Positions 16,433 to 21,796 of a stretch of DNA of 64,000 bases are shown piece by piece. This stretch comes from DASVHS01 sp035468985 (lineage in GTDB: Bacteria > Acidobacteriota > Thermoanaerobaculia > Gp7-AA8): assembly GCA_035468985.1 (NCBI GenBank), contig DATISF010000001.1:186001-250000 (forward strand), read 5' to 3'. The notes below the pieces were generated by a model. That model was not told the DNA's origin. It saw only the letters and a list, made by a program, of their open reading frames with translations, and searched no databases. Position numbers and translations under genes: made by a program. Each line of letters starts with the position of its first letter. The stretch's first letter is position 1.

Positions 16433-17164
16433 GTGTCCAATCGGGTCACCATCGCCGGCCTCGGACTCATCGGCGGATCGATCGGGATCGCTCTTCGCCG
16501 AAAGGGATGGCACGTCAGCTACTCCGATCCGAACGTCGACCTGGCCGCGGCGAAGGGAAGGGCAGCCGCCGACGAGAAGCTCGATGAGCCAAAGGGCGAT
16601 CTCGTCATCATCGCCACTCCAGTGGACATCGCGGTGCGGTTGCGCGTTCAAGCGCCGCTGGCAACGACGACCTGCAGCGTGATGCTGCCGTTCCGCCAGC
16701 CGAATTTCGTGGCCGGGCATCCTTTCGCCGGATCGGAGAGGAACGGCCTCGACAGCGCGCGCGGCGATCTCTTCGAAGGTCATCCCTGGTTCGTGCATCG
16801 CGACGAACCGCGCGTGCGCGAGATCATCGAAGCCGTCGGCGCGAAGCAGACCGTGGTCGATTGCGACGACCACGATCGCGCCATGGCCCTCACCAGTCAC
16901 CTGCCGCAGGTCATTTCCACCGCTCTGGCTTCGCTCATCGAGCAGAAGCGCATCGATCCGATCTTCATCGGCAGCGGCATCCGCACGCTTCTGCGCCTGG
17001 CCGCGAGCAGGTACGAAGTGTGGGGATCGGTCCTCGAGGCCAACGCCCGCAATATCGGCGAAGCCGAGCGCGAGCTGCTGCGCGTCATGAACTCGATGAC
17101 CACCGCCGACTTCGATCGTGCCCGGCGCTTCATGGCAAAGTACGTCGCACCGCCGGAACAATGA
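16433..17164 (+). CDS. tyrA: Prephenate dehydrogenase
   Basis: A 243-residue enzyme converting prephenate to 4-hydroxyphenylpyruvate for tyrosine. The Rossmann motif GLGLIGGS is at residues 9-16, followed by GHPFAGSERNGLDSARGDLF, the substrate-binding stretch, and TSHLPQVIS with a conserved His. It is somewhat shorter than typical TyrA and has no ACT domain. The start is GTG 16433. Its 3' end overlaps that of the convergent aroF by 35 bp, so antisense transcription between two genes of the same pathway is possible. Confidence 0.9.
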   Translation: MSNRVTIAGLGLIGGSIGIALRRKGWHVSYSDPNVDLAAAKGRAAADEKLDEPKGDLVIIATPVDIAVRLRVQAPLATTTCSVMLPFRQPNFVAGHPFAGSERNGLDSARGDLFEGHPWFVHRDEPRVREIIEAVGAKQTVVDCDDHDRAMALTSHLPQVISTALASLIEQKRIDPIFIGSGIRTLLRLAASRYEVWGSVLEANARNIGEAERELLRVMNSMTTADFDRARRFMAKYVAPPEQ

Positions 17165-18146
17165 TCCGCAGCTCGTCCATCAATTCGACAAACTGTTCGG
17201 GATAGAGCGACTGAGGCCCGTCGCAGAGCGCCTTTTCGGGCTCCACGTGCACCTCGATCAGCAGTCCGTCCGCACCCGCCGCCACCGCCGCGCGCGCCAT
17301 CGGCATGACCTTGTCGCGCCGCCCGGTCGCATGCGATGGGTCGACGATGATCGGCAGGTGCGACAGTTTCTGGACCACCGGGATCGCGGCGAGATCGAGC
17401 GTGTTGCGGAGGTACGTGTCGAACGTGCGGATCCCGCGCTCGCAGAGAATGACCTGGTAGTTCCCGCCCGACATGATGTATTCGCACGCCAGCAGCCATT
17501 CCTGAATCGTGGCGGCCATGCCCCGTTTCAGCAGCACCGGCTTGCGCGTCTGCCCGACCGCTGACAGCAGATTGAAGTTCTGCATGTTCCGCGCGCCGAT
17601 CTGCAGGATGTCGACGTACTCGAGCATCTTCTCGATCTGGCTGATCTCCATGACTTCCGACACCGTGGCCAGGCCGAACTCCTTCCCCGCCGCGTGGATC
17701 AGCTTCAATCCTTCCACGCCCATCCCCTGAAACGCGTACGGCGAGGTTCGCGGCTTGTACGCTCCCCCTCGCAGCACTTTCGCTCCGGCGCGCGCGACCG
17801 CCTCCGCTGTCGAGAACAGCTGCTTCTCGTTCTCGATCGTGCAGGGACCGGCCATGACGACAACGTCCTTCCCGCCGATCGAGCAGCCGTTGACGCTGAT
17901 GACGGTCTTGTCGCGCTTGAACGTGCGGCTCGAGAGCTTGTACGGCTCGCTGACGCGCACGGCTTCCTGCACGCCGTCCATCACCTCGAACTCGCGCGCA
18001 TCGATCGACGCCACGTCGCCGACAACGCCGAGGACGGTCTGATCCGAGCCTGTGGAGCGGTGGACGTCGAAGCCGCGCTTGATCAGCTCCGCGACCACGG
18101 CCTCGATCCTGGCTTCTTCGATGTGCTTCTCCATCACGATGACCAT
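17130..18146 (-). CDS. aroF: 3-deoxy-7-phosphoheptulonate synthase, with N-terminal ferredoxin-like regulatory domain
   Basis: A 338-residue DAHP synthase joining PEP and erythrose-4-phosphate in the first shikimate step. Residues 1-70 form a ferredoxin-like domain as in the Thermotoga-type enzyme, where it mediates tyrosine/phenylalanine feedback. The barrel has VVMAGPCTIE, RGGAYKPRTSPYAFQG, LLKRGMAATIQEWL and VDPSHATGRRD with metal and substrate residues. AGGAG lies 7 nt before the ATG. The gene follows aroQ with 9 bp between, so both are under the leader at 18528-18677. Confidence 0.94.
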   Translation of the reverse strand: MVIVMEKHIEEARIEAVVAELIKRGFDVHRSTGSDQTVLGVVGDVASIDAREFEVMDGVQEAVRVSEPYKLSSRTFKRDKTVISVNGCSIGGKDVVVMAGPCTIENEKQLFSTAEAVARAGAKVLRGGAYKPRTSPYAFQGMGVEGLKLIHAAGKEFGLATVSEVMEISQIEKMLEYVDILQIGARNMQNFNLLSAVGQTRKPVLLKRGMAATIQEWLLACEYIMSGGNYQVILCERGIRTFDTYLRNTLDLAAIPVVQKLSHLPIIVDPSHATGRRDKVMPMARAAVAAGADGLLIEVHVEPEKALCDGPQSLYPEQFVELMDELRIIVPAVRRTLP

Positions 18147-18155
18147 TGCGTTCTC

Positions 18156-18524
18156 CTAACCCTCGTTCCTCGGTCCTCGGTCCTCGGTTCGGCCCTCCGC
18201 CGAGGCCTGAGGCCCGAGGCCCGAGGCCTGTCTTTCCACGGCGCGCGCTTCGTCGACGATTCGCTCGAACAACCTCCGCATCGCCGCCGGCTCGAGCGGC
18301 CCCTCGGACCACTGCTCGACGTTGAGCAGGACCTGCTTCTCGCGTTCCGGCGAGTACACGGGCAGGGCGAGAACGCCTTTCATCCGGCCGATCTCGATCG
18401 CGTACTTCGTGCGCTGGTTGAGCAGGCGAACGAGGACCTCGTCGACGCGATCGATGGCTTCGCGGAGGCGGGCCAGCTCGCGGGGAGCGGCGTCGGCGGA
18501 GACTGCGAAACGGCTTTCGCTCAT
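18156..18524 (-). CDS. aroQ: Chorismate mutase, AroQ type
   Basis: A 122-residue all-helical chorismate mutase. LREAIDRVDEVLVRLLNQR and YAIEIGRMKG carry the active-site Arg and Lys residues of the AroQ class. It converts chorismate to prephenate for Tyr/Phe. The ATG comes 3 nt after the U-tract of a strong terminator hairpin, so expression depends on read-through. The last 25 or so residues are Gly/Gln/Arg-rich and encoded by the heptamer repeat at 18160-18230, as if the native C-terminus had been extended by repeat sequence. Confidence 0.9.
   Translation of the reverse strand: MSESRFAVSADAAPRELARLREAIDRVDEVLVRLLNQRTKYAIEIGRMKGVLALPVYSPEREKQVLLNVEQWSEGPLEPAAMRRLFERIVDEARAVERQASGLGPQASAEGRTEDRGPRNEG
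18160..18230. repeat. Heptamer-type inverted repeat in the 3' end of aroQ
   Basis: Tandem CCTCGGT units followed by tandem CCGAGGC-type units, forming an inverted pair that encodes the tail of AroQ. One of six loci of this kind in the window. Confidence 0.7.
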
Positions 18525-18527
18525 AAC

Positions 18528-18559
18528 AAAAAACCCCTTCCCGTTTCCGAGAAGAGGTT
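18528..18559 (-). terminator. Intrinsic terminator of the aroQ-aroF attenuator
   Basis: The minus strand reads AACCTCTTCTCG, loop GAAA, CGGGAAGGGGTT, then TTTTTT. The 12-bp stem (three G-T pairs) with a GNRA loop is immediately upstream of the aroQ ATG. The GAGGAGG at 18587-18593 upstream can pair with CCTCTTC of the 5' arm (18551-18557), a possible antiterminator. Confidence 0.9.
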
Positions 18560-18580
18560 CGAAGTTGCGTCAGCCGCTTT

Positions 18581-18606
18581 CGCGCCCCTCCTCGCAGCGG
18601 GGCGCG
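18581..18606 (-). promoter_or_regulatory. Stem-loop within the aroQ-aroF leader
   Basis: CGCGCCCC and GGGGCGCG form a perfect 8-bp stem around a 10-nt loop, located between the leader peptide and the terminator. Its 3' side on the RNA contains part of GAGGAGGGG, which can alternatively pair with the terminator arm. AACGCG at the 5' base of this hairpin can pair with CGCGTT within leader-peptide codons 5-7. The order of switching was not resolved. Confidence 0.65.
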
Positions 18607-18629
18607 TTTCTGGTCACTCGTGCCCCGGG

Positions 18630-18677
18630 CTACGTGTAGTAGCTGAAATAGGACCGGAACGCGTACGACCAACTCAT
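18630..18677 (-). CDS. Aromatic leader peptide of the aroQ-aroF operon
   Basis: A 15-codon frame encodes MSWSYAFRSYFSYYT then TAG. Four Tyr, two Phe and one Trp in 15 residues, ending with a Tyr-Tyr pair, is the classic composition of an attenuation leader (compare pheA and trp leaders in enterobacteria). It is followed by a hairpin and an intrinsic terminator right before chorismate mutase and DAHP synthase, whose products feed Tyr and Phe. A TATGCT -10 element ends 9 nt before the ATG, so the transcript should begin at or within a few bases of the start codon. Confidence 0.85.
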   Translation of the reverse strand: MSWSYAFRSYFSYYT

Positions 18678-18686
18678 TGGGAATGG

Positions 18687-18692
18687 AGCATA
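18687..18692 (-). promoter_or_regulatory. -10 element of the aroQ-aroF leader transcript
   Basis: TATGCT on the minus strand, 9 nt upstream of the leader-peptide ATG. No clear -35 hexamer is seen at 16-18 nt. The expected transcription start near 18680 implies a leaderless or nearly leaderless mRNA. Confidence 0.5.
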
Positions 18693-18761
18693 CCACACGG
18701 TGTTGCGCGGGGCGCTCCGGCTCATCCGTTGACGGTACGCCCGTTGCAGAATTCACCGCTG

Positions 18762-19622
18762 ATGGACGACAGGAAGCTATGTATCCGCTGCGGCCGCGCC
18801 ATCGACGCGTTTGCGAGCATCTGTCCGTTCTGCAACTGGGATCAGTCGGATACGGCCGTGCCGCGCGTCGAAACGGCTGTCGAGCCGGCCTATGTGCCAC
18901 CCGACCCCGAGCGCGATCTGCGCAAGTACTTGCTCATGGCGGGTGGCGGGGTCCTTCTCCTCATCGTCGCGTTCAGCCTCGGCCTCGTGGTGCATGGAAA
19001 AAATCTTCCGAAGACCCCGACCGGGGAGGCTGTCGAAAAAACGAGCACGGTCGCGGTGAAACCCGCGCCGCACGCCGACGTGACGCTCGTGCCCGTCAAT
19101 GAGACAAGCGGGTTCGAGCCGCCGATCACGAGCGCGCCACCGCCGAATCCGGAACAGGGTGTGCCCAACGAATACCAGCGCAGCGATGCCACCGCCGTCT
19201 CATCGGCGGAGTACGCGCAGCTCGCCGCGCGCGCGCAGGCGGAGAAGAAGCAGGCGAAGCCGATGGTCGATCCGCGGTCGCTCACAGGACCGGCCTATGA
19301 CCAGGGTGCGCCTGCGCGGCCCCAGATCTCGTCGGCATCACCGGATGACGAAGCCGACAGGAAGATCGTCGTTCGCACGCAGCCCGTGCCTGAATATCAG
19401 CCCGTTCCTCCCCTGGATGTGGCCGAACCGGTCACCGTCCGGCTGCGGCTGACGGTCGGTGCGGACGGCCGCGTCCACGGCATCGACATTCTCCAGGGAG
19501 CTCCGGGACTGACGCCGAGAGTCATCGCCACCGTCCAGACGTGGCGATTCAAGCCGGCGACGGAGAACGGCAGGCCGGTATCGGCGACGTTCAGCGTGGA
19601 TCTATCATTCCGGAACCAGTAA
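18762..19622 (+). CDS. Zinc-ribbon membrane protein with TonB C-terminal domain
   Basis: A 286-residue protein. The N-terminus has a CxxC...CxxC zinc ribbon (C7, C10, C21, C24), a single membrane helix at about 55-77, a Pro/Ala-rich periplasmic linker, and a TonB-like C-terminal domain (residues about 200-286, with VTVRLRLTVGADGRVHGIDILQG and VQTWRFKPATENGRPV). TonB domains contact outer-membrane receptors. No ExbB/ExbD genes are nearby, so it may be a stand-alone energy-independent protein. The start ATG 18762 lacks a strong Shine-Dalgarno. It overlaps the next gene by one nt. Confidence 0.85.
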   Translation: MDDRKLCIRCGRAIDAFASICPFCNWDQSDTAVPRVETAVEPAYVPPDPERDLRKYLLMAGGGVLLLIVAFSLGLVVHGKNLPKTPTGEAVEKTSTVAVKPAPHADVTLVPVNETSGFEPPITSAPPPNPEQGVPNEYQRSDATAVSSAEYAQLAARAQAEKKQAKPMVDPRSLTGPAYDQGAPARPQISSASPDDEADRKIVVRTQPVPEYQPVPPLDVAEPVTVRLRLTVGADGRVHGIDILQGAPGLTPRVIATVQTWRFKPATENGRPVSATFSVDLSFRNQ

Positions 19623-20122
19623 TGGCGCGAATCGCCTGTTCCTCCTGCCATCACGAGATCGATTCCGCGGCGAAGATCTGTCCGTACTGCGGCTCGGATC
19701 CGTCCACCGGCCAGAAAGTCGTCGACACGAACGCGCTGATGCAGGAGATGTTTCAGCCGCGGCAGCTGTCGGCATCGGAAACGGTCCTGGAGTATGCGAG
19801 ACACCGCCAGGGCATCGTGATCGTGATCAGCGCCATCATTCTGTTTCTCGTACTCGCGGCGCTCCATCAGTTCGTGACGCGGCGCAATGAAGCGATCGCC
19901 TCGACGGCCCCCGCGGTTCCGTTGAGCGAGATCGCGGACGTCAGCAATCTTCCCGACGAAAGCAAGGCGTCGCCGATGCCCGATTTGAACTTTCAGTACT
20001 CGGGCAATCCGGAGGCGATGAGGACATTCGTCGTCGAGCAGGGCGCGGTCGCTCCGCCCAAGGAACCGCCGGCTTCAGCCGGGACGCCACCGCCCAAAGC
20101 GGGTGCTCCCTCAGGCGGTTAG
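19622..20122 (+). CDS. Second zinc-ribbon single-pass membrane protein
   Basis: A 166-residue protein with an N-terminal zinc ribbon (C6, C9, C20, C23), a membrane helix at about 62-82 and a short outer tail rich in Pro/Ala/Gly. It shares its layout with the preceding gene and looks like a paralogue without the TonB domain. TAATG overlap of one nt means coupled translation. The tail from KEPPASAGTPPPKAGAP is encoded by a degenerate copy of the GGAGCCCCGGCTTCAGCC palindromic repeat. Function unknown. Confidence 0.75.
   Translation: MARIACSSCHHEIDSAAKICPYCGSDPSTGQKVVDTNALMQEMFQPRQLSASETVLEYARHRQGIVIVISAIILFLVLAALHQFVTRRNEAIASTAPAVPLSEIADVSNLPDESKASPMPDLNFQYSGNPEAMRTFVVEQGAVAPPKEPPASAGTPPPKAGAPSGG
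20062..20111. repeat. Degenerate copy of the GGCTTCAGCCGG palindromic repeat
   Basis: GGAACCGCCGGCTTCAGCC closely resembles the left arm of the clear copy at 48822-48873. The right arm (CCCAAAGCGGGTGCTCC) is decayed. It encodes the C-terminal tail of the zinc-ribbon protein. Confidence 0.45.
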
Positions 20123-20127
20123 GGAAG

Positions 20128-20257
20128 CTCTGAACAAGTCGTTGTTCACGTCATCCTGAGCCGCGAAGACGGCGAAGGATCTCGAAATGGCAGGCGTTTT
20201 CGGATCCTGAGATCCTTCGTCGCGCTTCGCCGACTCAGGATGAGGACTTGTTCAGAG
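20128..20257. repeat. Long inverted repeat, GAGCGAAGCGAAG family, copy 2
   Basis: Outer arms CTCTGAACAAGTC (20128-20140) and GACTTGTTCAGAG (20245-20257) are perfect 13-bp inverted repeats. Inner arms TCATCCTGAGCCGCGAAG and its near reverse complement near 20210-20243 are of the CATCCTGAGCGAAGCGAAGG type. The whole can fold into a long hairpin, 8 bp before the TPR gene, and could act as a terminator or processing site. Confidence 0.85.
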
Positions 20258-20265
20258 GTTCCTTC

Positions 20266-20862
20266 ATGGCCGAGATCGTCGTTCTCGTCGTCGCTGTCGC
20301 CGTCATCGTCTGGCTCGTCGCGTACATGCGCGCGCAGAAGCCGGTGACGACGGCACAGAGTCTCATCCAGCTTCACCAGTACAAGGAAGCCGCGGCCATC
20401 GAGCCGCACGACTCCGCCGGCCACCTTCACCGCGCCGAAGCGCTCAAGCTCCTCGGATCATTCGATGAAGCGATCGCCGAATACCGGCACTCCGACGATC
20501 CGGCCGCGCAGGAAGGCATGGCATTGGCCCTGACGCATCTGGGGCGCGAGCTCGATGACGCGCACCGCCTCATGGAAACGACGATCGCGCTTCATCCGCA
20601 GATCCAGGAGTTTCAGGCGCTCGGCCTCGCCTACATCCTGCTGCGGCGCGGCGATCGCCATGCCGCGCTGCGCATTTATGGCGATCACGCCGAGCTGCTC
20701 GAGACGCGCTTCCGTGACGATTACACCGATCCCGATCCGCTGCTCGCGGAGACGCTGGTGATGTACGCGGCGCTGGCGGACGCGGCCGGTGAATCCGAGC
20801 GCGCTGTTACATTGCGTCAAAAAGCGGCCCGGTGGGCGCCCGGAAGCGTGTGGTCCGTATAA
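20266..20862 (+). CDS. Single-pass membrane protein with TPR-like repeats
   Basis: A 198-residue protein. A hydrophobic N-terminal helix (MAEIVVLVVAVAVIVWLVAYM) is followed by TPR-type helices (HLHRAEALKLLGSFDEAIAEY, FQALGLAYILLRRGDRHAALRIYGDHAEL). The partner is unknown. The start ATG 20266 is preferred because upstream in-frame codons lie in the long inverted repeat. A near-identical copy of its last 336 bp lies at 21459-21795. Confidence 0.7.
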   Translation: MAEIVVLVVAVAVIVWLVAYMRAQKPVTTAQSLIQLHQYKEAAAIEPHDSAGHLHRAEALKLLGSFDEAIAEYRHSDDPAAQEGMALALTHLGRELDDAHRLMETTIALHPQIQEFQALGLAYILLRRGDRHAALRIYGDHAELLETRFRDDYTDPDPLLAETLVMYAALADAAGESERAVTLRQKAARWAPGSVWSV

Positions 20863-20870
20863 GAATCGTG

Positions 20871-21416
20871 ATGATGATTCTCGCAATGCTGTTCGCAATC
20901 TCCATGGAAGGCGGCCGCGCGCGCGCCGCGAACCGTCCGGGCATGCCGCCACCGGCGGCAACGGCAGTCGAGGGAGACTGGTCGATCGAGATCACGACGA
21001 GCGGAGGCATCGCCGGATCGGGATTCGGAAACATGCGCGCCGATTCGACCGGCAAGCTCGTGGTCGAAGCATCGATCCCGAACAAGACTCATTGCGAGTA
21101 CACGATGACGCCGACCGAGCTCGCCGACGTCGGCGCGCTCGTGAGAAGCCTCCGCGCCGATCTCTGGTACTCGTCCTACCTGCCGGCGGACCAGCGCGCG
21201 TGGTGCTGCGACATGTTCTTCGTGGAGGTGCAGTTGCAGCGGCAGGAGAGGAACGCAACGACCGGCGCGTTGGAAACGGTCCTCTACAAGACGCAGTTCA
21301 TCAACGAACAGATGCTGCCCATCGCACGCGATCTCCGCTCCGCGGTTCGCCAGCTCTGGTCGAGCACCGATCCTGAGAGTCTGCTGAACAAATACCTCCT
21401 CCCCTGCCGTCAGTGA
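20871..21416 (+). CDS. Secreted protein of unknown function
   Basis: About 181 residues with a signal peptide (IVMMILAMLFAISMEGGRARA, cleavage near ARA-ANR). The mature part is beta-rich with one CC pair and contains no motif I recognise. GTG 20868, ATG 20871 and ATG 20874 are all possible starts. It lies between the TPR gene and that gene's broken copy, so it may have been carried in or flanked by the duplication. Confidence 0.6.
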   Translation: MMILAMLFAISMEGGRARAANRPGMPPPAATAVEGDWSIEITTSGGIAGSGFGNMRADSTGKLVVEASIPNKTHCEYTMTPTELADVGALVRSLRADLWYSSYLPADQRAWCCDMFFVEVQLQRQERNATTGALETVLYKTQFINEQMLPIARDLRSAVRQLWSSTDPESLLNKYLLPCRQ

Positions 21417-21458
21417 CTGCGGACGAGAATCAGCTCCTCCTGCGGTTGGATCAGGTAC

Positions 21459-21795
21459 ATGGCATTGGCCCTGACGCATCTGGGCGCGAGCTCGATGACG
21501 CGCACCGCCTCATCGAAACGACGATCGCGCTTCATCCGCCAGATCCAGGAGTTTCAGGCGCTCGGTCTCGCATACATCCTGCTGCGGCGCGGCGATCGCC
21601 ATGCCGCGCTGCGCATTGATGGCGATCACGCCGAGCTGCTCGAGACGCGCTTCCGTGACGATTACATCCGATCCCGATCCGCTGCTCGTCGAGACGCTGG
21701 TCATGTACGCCGCGCTGGCCGAAGCGGCGGGCGAGAACGAACGCGCCGCCGCGCTGCCGGCAAAAGCGGGGCAGTGGGCGCCGGGAAGCGTCTGG
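21459..21795 (+). pseudogene. Truncated, frameshifted duplicate of the TPR gene
   Basis: This 337-bp stretch matches 20518-20853 at nearly every base in one straight alignment. The copy lacks the N-terminal membrane helix and has single-base indels: one G lost after the CTGGG, one C gained at CATCCGCC, and one T gained at GATTACATCC. These break the frame repeatedly. It ends at the stop of the convergent kinase gene. The 380-bp gap between 21417 and 21796 holds this relic and no other gene that I can see. Confidence 0.85.
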
Positions 21796-21796
21796 G

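Noticed and set aside
16897..18900. 667-residue frame on the minus strand across tyrA, aroF and aroQ
   Set aside because: It crosses the leader, terminator and three well-supported genes and shows no motifs, so it is a shadow frame.
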